Origin: Parachlamydiaceae bacterium
Lineage (GTDB): Bacteria > Chlamydiota > Chlamydiia > Chlamydiales > Parachlamydiaceae
DNA: 6,652 bases
Assembly: GCA_013414685.1 (NCBI GenBank)
Contig: CP058704.1
Span: forward strand, 2,271,538-2,278,189
Direction: 5' to 3'
Shown: positions 1 to 6,044 of the stretch, piece by piece
How positions within the stretch are numbered: position 1 is the stretch's first letter
Layout of the letters: every line of letters begins with the position of its first letter
Translations under genes and position numbers: made by a program
The notes under the pieces: model-generated
Told to the model about the DNA's origin: nothing
Seen by the model: only the letters and a program-made list of their open reading frames with translations
Database searches by the model: none

Positions 1-240
1 TTTTTATTTGCTTTATACCCAAGTAACATCTACAGCGATATTCTTCGTTTTATGATGTTTACGGTTCTTCCAGCAGGATTAATTAGCTATCTTCCCGTCG
101 AATTAGTAAGGGAATTTTCATGGGCTAAATTAGGCGGTGTCATTGGCGGCGCTTTAGGTTTATGGATTTTGGCGTTTTGCATTTTTCATTTAGGTCTTAA
201 ACGATACGAATCAGGCAATCAAGTAAGTGTAAGAGCCTAA
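1..240 (+). CDS. ABC-2 family transporter permease, C-terminal part (5' end outside window)
   Basis: The frame is open from the window edge to TAA at 238-240, giving 79 visible residues. ATG codons at 52 and 55 lie inside the protein and are not starts. Visible residues show two hydrophobic segments, about 16-35 (FMMFTVLPAGLISYLPVEL) and about 44-66 (LGGVIGGALGLWILAFCIF). They are followed by the short polar tail GLKRYESGNQ. An upstream YPSNIYSDILRF stretch, two closing membrane segments and a terminal G-L-x-R-Y-E-S motif are typical of ABC-2/DUF990-type permeases, which work with a separate ATPase in the inner membrane; the substrate cannot be read from this part. The family assignment is from recall of the terminal motif. 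The partner genes would lie upstream of the window. No frameshift is visible in this fragment. Confidence 0.75.
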   Translation, partial: FLFALYPSNIYSDILRFMMFTVLPAGLISYLPVELVREFSWAKLGGVIGGALGLWILAFCIFHLGLKRYESGNQVSVRA

Positions 241-289
241 CGCTCGTTCACGTAAATTTCCTCAAAAATTTAAATCCTTCGATACGACT
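241..289 (+). other. Short intergenic gap between permease and gene A
   Basis: Forty-nine AT-rich bases with no hairpin-plus-T terminator, no convincing -10 box and no clear Shine-Dalgarno for ATG 290. Gene A may therefore be transcribed from upstream, or use a promoter I cannot recognise. Confidence 0.4.
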
Positions 290-471
290 ATGAAAATACA
301 TTATTTTGGATCAGACAGGGAAGCGATAGAATATTTTTCTGATTTACCTCTCATTCCATCCAAATCGAAGAAGCTCCAACCCCATAATGATGAGAAATAT
401 TATAAATTAGCATCTGTGACCATAAAAAAGATTTAGCTTGGAGAATTGGATGCTTTTTCAAAACTGTAGGA

Positions 472-795
472 TTGCTTTTTGGAGCGATCTGCCATAAGCA
501 GAATAGACAGCTTTTACGCCAGGCGTGGAAAGAATGTAAAAGAGGAGGTGAAAAGCATAAACTCTATGTAAAGAAAATCACTTCTTTTTCTTATCTAGTC
601 CTAAAGACTTCTCAAAACGGACACAATGAGAATGAAAAGGAACCTTTAGAAAATTGTATTGATTTAAGGCAAGATCTTCCTCTAATCAAGGACATGGATC
701 AGGTTAAAGAAACAGTCCTGAACTGGATAAAAGGCGAACAATGTCCCAGCGATCTGATCCAGATTTTATCTAAAATAAAAAATGAATATTTTTAG
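472..795 (+). CDS. Gene A open segment 2: basic helix and KLYV region
   Basis: This piece of gene A is open in one frame. Its TTG at 472 is internal, because the frame runs upstream through DLAWRIGCFFKTVG, which gene B matches with DLFWRIGRFLKAIG. The segment covers the end of the hydrophobic stretch, then the helix RQAWKECKRGG and KLYVKK, and then a linker with an acidic/basic helical stretch (DMDQVKETVLNWIKG). It stops at TAG 793-795 right after a T5 run. One extra T there continues the protein as FLELIDSQQFLSW, aligned with gene B FEQVKHLIDSEQALPW. Confidence 0.5.
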   Translation: MLFGAICHKQNRQLLRQAWKECKRGGEKHKLYVKKITSFSYLVLKTSQNGHNENEKEPLENCIDLRQDLPLIKDMDQVKETVLNWIKGEQCPSDLIQILSKIKNEYF

Positions 796-1166
796 AGTTA
801 ATCGATTCACAACAGTTTTTATCCTGGCAGGATTGGCTCTTATGTTTTTCTATTTATCAAGATAATTTACCGGACGAATGTTTAGAAAAACTCAAACAAA
901 AAATTAAAGAAGGCTTGGATGAATTGATGTTACTGGATTTAGCTTCTGACAAGGTTAATAGCTGCATCCAACTTTCTCATGATGAATTAAAAGTTTGAGG
1001 CGTTTGCAGCTCCAATTCCATCCGTTTCTCTTAGTATATCTCAATCATCGCAAAGAAAAATCATCCTGGAAATGATTTTCGCTCATCCCCTGAGTGAGAT
1101 TCCTGAAGAAACTTTGAATGGAATTTTAAAAATACTTTCCAATCATAAGGATTTATTAGAAGATTC

Positions 1167-2279
1167 ATGGCGGTTTCTGAAGCTCTTTTTCGTAGTATAA
1201 ATGTTAATTTACTTCCACTTGAAACCCTTTATTTATTGACTTCTCTAACTGAAAAATTAGCTGTCTACAGCCTTGACTTTGAGGGGCTGGCTGATGATAA
1301 GCTCGTTCATTTGGTGCAAAAATGGAAGGAGAGAGGAAACTCTCCCTATTTAATCAATCTTTGTGGGTTTATCCCAAGCGTAGAAATTCGTGCGGAAAAG
1401 CTCGATCTTGTTTTTCGCCATCTTAATCAAAGTGAACTAAGGTGTTATATGGAGCCTGTTGAACAGACGCAGTTTGTTCATTCCTGTCGAAATATCATGA
1501 CCGGTTCTCGCAGATTGGATGAAAAAGCTAAGCAGAGACTCACTCTCTACCGTAGACAATACACGGGCGAAATGCGGCTCGTTTGGTTGGAAGCGCTTGA
1601 ACACGCGACCCTGGAACAGCTTATCTTTCTATTGTATTCTGATACTCAAGGTTCTTACATAAACCATTTTGATAGAATGAATTTTGAATTTTTGAAAAGA
1701 TCAATTCAAAAAGATGTGGCGCAATTGATCCATCTTATAAGAAATGAAAGGAATCTAACCCGATGTTTAAACCTTTTGCAATTTTTTTCCGATGAACAAG
1801 ACGGTCTAATAGAAGATTTTATTGAGGAGTTAGCCGCACAAGAAAAATTAATTCCTGTTTTATCACAAGCAGACTTTGAAGTGAAGTCTATAAAAATGGT
1901 TGAATTGCTGACCGTTGAACAGTTAAAAACATTAGTTCGACTTCAAAACGAGGCAGACCAAAAGGAAATTTGCCTGAATGAAAATGCTTCAGGTTTTTGC
2001 AAGCTTGTTTTTCACAATTTTTTCGATCTTGAATTGAAAGATTTTTTATGTTCTGAAGACGATATTGTTTCAAAAGGATATGCATGTTTCGATGAAATTG
2101 CTCAAAATTATCCTAATAAAATACTCAATGTGATTCATGGAATCATTTTGGCAATGGATATCAAATTCAAGCTTCTGATGGATAAAAATCCTTCATTTAA
2201 GGAAATTAGGTGGCAGTTAGACCAATTTTTAGACTCATTGAAAGAATTGACCGCAGACAATCTGTTCGAAGCACACTAA
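1167..2279 (+). CDS. Gene A longest uninterrupted segment, helical repeat-like body (370 codons)
   Basis: This is the largest intact piece of gene A, about residues 295-664 of the rejoined protein, and may be annotated elsewhere as a free-standing hypothetical protein. ATG 1167 is probably not a start. The preceding frame encodes protein up to SWRF just upstream, and the corresponding part of gene B is preceded by coding sequence. No signal peptide or membrane segment is seen. Segment residues 16-27 (LPLETLYLLTSL), 147-156 (ATLEQLIFLL) and 248-259 (LLTVEQLKTLVR) share an L/T-x-x-E-x-L-x-x-L pattern, suggesting degenerate helical repeats. Matches to gene B include FVHSCRNIMTGSRRLDE with FPDICRSVLQGSQAMSE. 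A T7 run at 1782-1788 and a T6 run at 2042-2047 stay in frame here. No function can be assigned. Confidence 0.6.
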   Translation: MAVSEALFRSINVNLLPLETLYLLTSLTEKLAVYSLDFEGLADDKLVHLVQKWKERGNSPYLINLCGFIPSVEIRAEKLDLVFRHLNQSELRCYMEPVEQTQFVHSCRNIMTGSRRLDEKAKQRLTLYRRQYTGEMRLVWLEALEHATLEQLIFLLYSDTQGSYINHFDRMNFEFLKRSIQKDVAQLIHLIRNERNLTRCLNLLQFFSDEQDGLIEDFIEELAAQEKLIPVLSQADFEVKSIKMVELLTVEQLKTLVRLQNEADQKEICLNENASGFCKLVFHNFFDLELKDFLCSEDDIVSKGYACFDEIAQNYPNKILNVIHGIILAMDIKFKLLMDKNPSFKEIRWQLDQFLDSLKELTADNLFEAH

Positions 2280-2624
2280 ACCAATACTTAGACCAGGCAA
2301 GGGAATTCTTCAATCAAGAGTTGCCCACATTAGAAGAAGAGTTCCTGTTTAGAGCTGTGCTGCTCATCTCTCAACATCAAAACCTGACCAGTGAGAAAAT
2401 TGTTTGGCTTGCTCAAATGGATTCCAGATATTTGCCCCCATATTTCTTTATCTCTCGCAAAATGATCGTCAAACCCTTATTGATCAACTCTTTGAAAATT
2501 ATGAAAATGAAATAAACCCCCAACGCATGAAAGAATCTTTAAAAGGCATTTACCTCATTTTAGAGAATGATGAACTTGAAGAATTACATATAGAACCGCA
2601 GATTGAAAATCTAATGAATGACAC

Positions 2625-2628
2625 GGAG
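2625..2628 (+). promoter_or_regulatory. Ribosome binding site of gene B inside the end of gene A
   Basis: GGAG precedes the ATGATG doublet by 5 bases (to 2634) or 8 bases (to 2637). The 2637 start gives MKILRF, which matches the MK start of genes A and C. The stop of gene A (2635-2637) overlaps both candidate starts, a layout typical of translational coupling. Confidence 0.5.
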
Positions 2629-2808
2629 AACCGATGATGAAAATCCTTCGTTTTGACACAGAAATAGAGGTCAGTAAAAAATATCCGAATTATAAAGCTG
2701 CAGCCAGTCCAAAAGAGCTTCTTTTTGACGAAATACCCCATTATAAATTGGGTACAACGGTAATTAAACAAGACTTATTTTGGAGGATTGGAAGATTTCT
2801 GAAAGCGA

Positions 2809-3069
2809 TTGGCTTACTTTTTTGTTTGCTGTTCTAAAAATTGCAGCAGCTTGCGCGACCGTGCCTGGAAAGAATTTAAGCAAGAAGGAATAAAGGTCAG
2901 CCTGTATGTTCAAAAACGTCTGGAAGTTGAAAAGAGTCCAAATCAAACTTTAAACGAAATTACCATGAGTGTGGAAAATCTTGAACGCTGCATTTCACAA
3001 TTTCAAAGACGAAGTCAAGGAAAAGAAAAATTAGTTCAATTTTTTCCCAATTTTCATTTGAACAAGTGA
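2809..3069 (+). CDS. Gene B open segment: basic helix and SLYV region
   Basis: This segment of gene B lies downstream of the T6 run at 2818-2823. It carries VCCSKNCSSLRDRAWKEF, which aligns with the end of the hydrophobic stretch and QAWKECK of gene A. Adding two T at that run gives the same spacing from GLLF to AWKE as in gene A (18 residues). That favours two lost bases over one gained. TTG 2809 is therefore internal. The frame ends at TGA 3067-3069, after the T run at 3040-3045. Confidence 0.45.
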   Translation: MAYFFVCCSKNCSSLRDRAWKEFKQEGIKVSLYVQKRLEVEKSPNQTLNEITMSVENLERCISQFQRRSQGKEKLVQFFPNFHLNK

Positions 3070-3507
3070 AACATTTGATTGATTCGGAGCAAGCGTTACC
3101 TTGGCGATCTCTTCTAACTCTTATTTCTCTTCCTGAAATTTATTTTCCTCAAGACTTTCATGAAAAATACGACAAAAAATAAAAATAGGTTTAGATGGCG
3201 AAGAAAACTTTATTCCTTCTTTGAATAGAAATGAGCTTCTAGCACTCGATCGTTTGCATCTGGCTATACATCCAAAGGTAATCCAGGAGTTTGAAGACAT
3301 CATTCTTCCTGAATTCTTAGATGATGAAATGACTTTTGTTAAAATTAGCGAAGAATTTTTAAAACATTTTGCAGTCTTCTGATAAATAAGGTTAATTTCA
3401 GAAGATCAAGAAAATTTGATGAAAAATTTCTTCAAAATTGCCTGAATGCAAACCTTAATCAATATACATCCGAAAGCTTACGTTTATTAATTTTATGCTT
3501 AGACAAA

Positions 3508-3957
3508 TTGGAACAAACTTTTCCCAATTTGGAAACTCTTGAAAGGCAAAAAATTTGCGATCTAGTTAAAGAATGGAAAAAATATTCCAATGAATTTACA
3601 TGCCTCTTGAAACATTTTGGAAGCATTCAGGATACTTCTCAACGCGTTATGAAGCTCGTTGATTTGTTTTTAGCCATTGAGGAAGATAATGATCTCACGA
3701 ATAGCATAAGTCTGGCCGGAGAGAATGAATTTCCGGATATTTGTAGAAGCGTTCTACAAGGATCTCAAGCAATGAGCGAGGAAAATTGCCAAAAAAGGCT
3801 GCAGCTTTTGCTAGATGAATTAAACAGCCGTTCAGAAAAGCAAGATATACATGAGGCATGGTCTAAAATTTCTGAAGAAGCCACAATTGAACAGACTGTT
3901 TTTTTCTTAAAGATCCTGAACTTCAGGAAAATGCCTACCTTTGGAATACAGTTTTAG
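3508..3957 (+). CDS. Gene B open segment, central helical body
   Basis: TTG 3508 is internal, since the same frame is open and coding upstream from about 3371 (SLLINKVNFRRSRKFDEKFL). The segment aligns with residues about 14-156 of the long gene A segment: LERQKICDLVKEWKK with LADDKLVHLVQKWKE, and EEATIEQTVFFLK with EHATLEQLIFLL. It leaves frame near 3899-3911. One added base continues it as KDPELQENAYLWNTVLVG. Confidence 0.5.
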   Translation: MEQTFPNLETLERQKICDLVKEWKKYSNEFTCLLKHFGSIQDTSQRVMKLVDLFLAIEEDNDLTNSISLAGENEFPDICRSVLQGSQAMSEENCQKRLQLLLDELNSRSEKQDIHEAWSKISEEATIEQTVFFLKILNFRKMPTFGIQF

Positions 3958-3994
3958 TGGGTGCCATTAAAAAGATGCAGGCAACCTTATAAAA

Positions 3995-4324
3995 TTGATG
4001 CCTTCAGTTGAAGAGCTAAAGCAATGTTTAAAGAGCTTGGAAAGAAATTGTCTTTGGAATACTCAAGAAATGACGCTTCTTAAAAACCAATTTATTCGCG
4101 AGTTATCAGCCAATAATCAACTATATCCGGTTCTCTTAAGTGAAAATTCCGGACGATTATCCTTAGAGCTATTGGAAGGACTGACAACCGAAGAATTGAA
4201 AGCTTGTTTAAATCACTTTGCAACGAAATCTGAACCTTCTATCCGTATAGATACCAACCTAAATCAATCTTTCTACGTCGATTTTTCTTTAGGATTTTTA
4301 AATTCGCCCTTCAAAATAAGCTGA
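3995..4324 (+). CDS. Gene B open segment with EELK-type helical repeats
   Basis: This segment includes PSVEELKQCLKSLERN and, further on, LLEGLTTEELKACLNHF. The second matches gene A VELLTVEQLKTLVRL. The middle FIRELSANNQLYPVL matches gene A FIEELAAQEKLIPVL. The TTG at 3995 is internal; the preceding frame (ending at TAA near 3988) is coding up to MQATL. One missing T at 4282-4286 would carry the protein on as RIFKFALQNKLNEENAWW. Confidence 0.45.
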   Translation: MMPSVEELKQCLKSLERNCLWNTQEMTLLKNQFIRELSANNQLYPVLLSENSGRLSLELLEGLTTEELKACLNHFATKSEPSIRIDTNLNQSFYVDFSLGFLNSPFKIS

Positions 4325-4628
4325 ATGAAGAAAATGCCTGGTGGATGAAGTTTTTAGCTTGCATTCAAGCCCTATCTGCAACTCCCAAATTTTTCCTTAT
4401 GCTTTTCATGGGGTTGTCTTAGCTATTGAGAAAAATCAGACTGCCTCATCGCGATTTATCTCATCTTGAAGTCAGAGAAGAACTTGAGTATTCTTTCCAA
4501 ATTCTCGATCTTGTTAAAAATGAATTTAGCGGTCAGGAGGAGGCGATAGCAGAGTACCTGGCAAATCTTTCAAACGATTTTTTTCAGATTTTTCGCATGA
4601 TTTAGAGAATCAATTAGGTCTTTTCCGC

Positions 4629-4934
4629 ATGGCTTTGGCATTGAAAATAAACCAGGATTCATTGCAGGATAAAATTCAATGGATGATAAAAATTAGTTAT
4701 TATTATCTTCCGTTTCTTTTTATTTACTGCTCTCAAAATGACAAAAATTCCATTCTTAAAGCTCTATTTGAAAATTTTAAAAATCCGCCAAGAGATATTG
4801 AACCAAGAATGTTTCATGAGGCTTTAAGGAGAATTCGCTTAGTTTTATATGATCATGAAATTACAAATGCAAGTTTTGCTCTCACTCAAGAAATTTTAGA
4901 TCTCATGCGTAGAGAACCAGAAAGAACATTTTGA
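4629..4934 (+). CDS. Gene B C-terminal open segment
   Basis: This is the last segment of gene B, ending at TGA 4932-4934. ATG 4629 is probably internal, because the same frame upstream reads SHDLENQLGLFR and joins the previous segment if one T is added to the T5 run at 4589-4593. It contains YYYLPFLFIYCSQNDKN, the counterpart of gene A YLPPIFLYLSQNDRQ. It then closes with a charged helix (HEALRRIRLVL) resembling gene A KESLKGIYLIL. Confidence 0.5.
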   Translation: MALALKINQDSLQDKIQWMIKISYYYLPFLFIYCSQNDKNSILKALFENFKNPPRDIEPRMFHEALRRIRLVLYDHEITNASFALTQEILDLMRREPERTF

Positions 4935-4961
4935 ATACAAAAAATTGTTTTTTTATATAAT
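4931..4961 (+). promoter_or_regulatory. Likely sigma70/sigma66-type promoter for gene C
   Basis: A perfect TATAAT lies at 4956-4961, with TTGAAT at 4931-4936 as a possible -35 box (spacing 19, longer than ideal). It falls in the only sizeable gap between B and C, about 48 bases before ATG 5010. The AT-rich spacer includes A6 and T7 runs. Chance matches are common in DNA this AT-rich, so only the -10 box is persuasive. Confidence 0.4.
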
Positions 4962-5000
4962 TATGATTAAAAGCTATGAGAATTTTGATAGGATAACCAG

Positions 5001-5004
5001 AAGG
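5001..5004 (+). promoter_or_regulatory. Ribosome binding site of gene C
   Basis: AAGG is spaced 5 bases from ATG 5010. It supports that start for the MKLYTYD protein. Confidence 0.45.
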
Positions 5005-5009
5005 TTGGA

Positions 5010-6039
5010 ATGAAACTCTACACTTATGACTCAAGTTTTGAGGAAAAATTAAAAGAAATCAAAAGTCACTACAAAGATTGCTCTTTTAAAGGGGCTGTTC
5101 AGCCTATGATGTATGGTCATCAATGGCAATATATTGGTGAAATCCAAGGCACTTTAACAGACGAGGCGTATCAAGATTTAAAAATAAAAACATATTTAAA
5201 AATTATTTTTCTTTTGGACTGGCTCTTTGTTTTGAATCCGTAAGGCAAAACCTTCAAACAATACGTTCTTCAATTCACCGCGAAATCAAACCGATTTATA
5301 TAGCGATAACACCTGACACCAGGAAGTCATAGAGCGTATTCAAAAATCGTTTAATACCCAGGTTCAACAAGACTCTCAAGTTTCAGTTCATTCAGAGTCT
5401 TTGATTCATCATAAACTTAACAAAGAAAAGGTGTTGGCAAAAGAGAAATTATCATTAACAGACTTTCCTGACTTTAACGATGATGAAGATGTGGTTCGAA
5501 AAGCGGTCTTAGGAAATCCTCATGAGTTTCAATTTGCATCTCAACGCCTTAAAGACAAAAAAGAATTTGTGCTTGAACTGCTTGAACCCAGAAGAGATAA
5601 TGTATTCATTATTGAGTATCTCTCTTCAAGTTTAAAAGACGATGATGAGGTGGCTGAAAAATTCATGAGTATTTCACCCGGCTCCTATGCTTATCTAGGT
5701 CCTACACAAAAAAAGAAAATCGCTTTTGCACAAGCCTGCATAGACTATAGCCCCTTGGAAGCTTTTGCTCATATGCCTGAGGATTTAAAGAAAAATAAAG
5801 AATTAGCAAAACTTGGATTTATTAAAAACCCCTCCTGTTACATGCATTTCGATGAAGATTTGAAAAGAGATCAGCCCTTTTTCTTGGATATTTTAAGATC
5901 AACTTCCAATCAATTTGATTGTGTGAAAATGTATCCTGTTTTACGCAAAGTTTTAGGTGAGGATAAAGTTAGACAAGAGTTTCAGGCTAAGGGAATGGCC
6001 ATGAATACCGATGGGACTTTTCTTATAGGAAATTCATAA
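5010..6039 (+). pseudogene. Gene C: N-terminal module shared with A/B fused to DUF4116-type repeats; 2 apparent frameshifts
   Basis: The start is ATG 5010 and the stop TAA 6037-6039. Adding one T at 5212-5215 and one C at 5319-5320 rejoins all three pieces into 344 codons (343 residues). Residues 1-60 begin MKLYTYDSSFEEKLKE. Residues about 62-75 are hydrophobic (YLKIIFLFGLALCF) and are followed by a helix (VRQNLQTIRSSIHREI) and IYIAI. This order copies genes A and B, where a hydrophobic stretch, basic helix and LYV follow an MK-hydrophobic start. After a Q/S-rich linker (about 115-130), residues about 155-297 carry about five degenerate units of roughly 25 residues in DUF4116 style (hydrophobic helix, F/Y-AS-x-x-LK-D/K-D/K). 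DUF4116 proteins are, as I recall, multi-copy in amoeba-associated bacteria; their function is unknown. The gene probably has its own promoter and converges on the minus-strand gene 5 bases beyond its stop. Confidence 0.7.
5401..6039 (+). CDS. Gene C main open segment: DUF4116-type repeat protein
   Basis: This is the uninterrupted C-terminal 212 codons of gene C and is likely to be annotated elsewhere as a separate DUF4116 protein. TTG 5401 is not a convincing start. The same frame is open and coding upstream to about 5320 (QEVIERIQKSFNTQVQQDSQ), and no ribosome site precedes it. Units seen in segment numbering are about 28-51 (ends FASQRLKD), 52-81 (ends LSSSLKDDD), 82-106 (ends YLGPTQKKK, degenerate), 107-132 (ends HMPEDLKKNK) and 133-157 (ends HFDEDLKRD). 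The tail KVLGEDKVRQEF then GMAMNTDGTFLIGNS lies outside the repeats. There is no catalytic motif. Confidence 0.65.
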   Translation: MIHHKLNKEKVLAKEKLSLTDFPDFNDDEDVVRKAVLGNPHEFQFASQRLKDKKEFVLELLEPRRDNVFIIEYLSSSLKDDDEVAEKFMSISPGSYAYLGPTQKKKIAFAQACIDYSPLEAFAHMPEDLKKNKELAKLGFIKNPSCYMHFDEDLKRDQPFFLDILRSTSNQFDCVKMYPVLRKVLGEDKVRQEFQAKGMAMNTDGTFLIGNS

Positions 6040-6044
6040 AAACG

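Larger units (their letters stand above)
290..2637 (+). pseudogene. Gene A: helical-rich protein of unknown function, tandem paralogue of gene B, split by 7 apparent frameshifts
   Basis: I do not recognise a named family. The start is ATG 290 (MKIHYFGSD), chosen because genes B and C also begin MK-hydrophobic; no clear ribosome site precedes it. Rejoining frames gives about 784 residues. Residues about 35-54 read YYKLASVTIKKDLAWRIG, matched by HYKLGTTVIKQDLFWRIG in gene B. A hydrophobic stretch (FFKTVGLLFGAIC) and a basic helix (QAWKECKRGG) with KLYV follow. The rest looks all-helical, with recurrent L-T-x-E-Q-L-x-x-L patterns. The end matches gene B (SQNDRQTLIDQLFENYEN). Frames change near 424-429 (A run), 789-793 (T run), 989-992 (A run), 1015-1028, 1171-1177, 2262-2276 and 2435-2439 (C run). 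Every change fits exactly one missing base, so 2348+7 bases gives 785 whole codons. It is either a pseudogene or an intact gene damaged by sequencing error; I lean to the latter. The stop TGA (2635-2637) overlaps the start of gene B. Confidence 0.72.
290..4934 (+). repeat. Tandem gene duplication (units 290-2637 and 2637-4934)
   Basis: The two adjacent units align in the same order from their MK starts to their C-termini at protein level, in the same orientation and with similar rejoined length. At DNA level they are well diverged. I saw no long near-identical stretch, so the duplication is old rather than an assembly repeat. Confidence 0.65.
2637..4934 (+). pseudogene. Gene B: tandem paralogue of gene A, unknown function, split by about 10 apparent frameshifts
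   Basis: This unrecognised protein is homologous to gene A from end to end. The start is ATG 2637 (MKILRF) or 2634 (MMKILRF), behind GGAG; the stop is TGA 4932-4934. Rejoining gives about 769 residues. The N-terminal module is HYKLGTTVIKQDLFWRIG, a hydrophobic stretch (FLKAIGLLF, then VCC), the basic helix RAWKEFKQEG and SLYV. A long helical body follows, with EL/LK repeats such as LTTEELKACLNHF and PSVEELKQCLKSL. The C-terminal match to gene A is SQNDKNSILKALFENFKN. Frames change near 2818-2823 (T run), 3040-3045 (T run), 3174-3179 (A run), 3367-3370 (T run), 3899-3911, 3984-3994, 4282-4286 (T run), 4403-4406 (T run), 4431-4455 and 4589-4593 (T run). Eight fit one missing base; those at 2818 and 4431-4455 fit two missing or one extra. 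Between lesions the frames are open and clearly coding. Artefact or decay cannot be settled from this sequence. Confidence 0.7.

Noticed and set aside
1888..3303. Minus-strand open frames at 1888-2085, 2550-2771, 2764-2946 and 3121-3303
   Set aside because: They lie opposite well-supported coding segments of A and B, have low-complexity or cysteine/phenylalanine-rich composition and no plausible ribosome sites.
4939..4954. A6-TTG-T7 as a terminator after gene B
   Set aside because: The stem would be only A-T pairs with a three-base loop; there is no GC-rich hairpin.
290..6039. Programmed frameshifting or transcriptional slippage at A/T runs restoring the proteins
   Set aside because: Slippage at runs is known in some AT-rich endosymbionts, but seven to ten sites in one gene would leave almost no full-length product.
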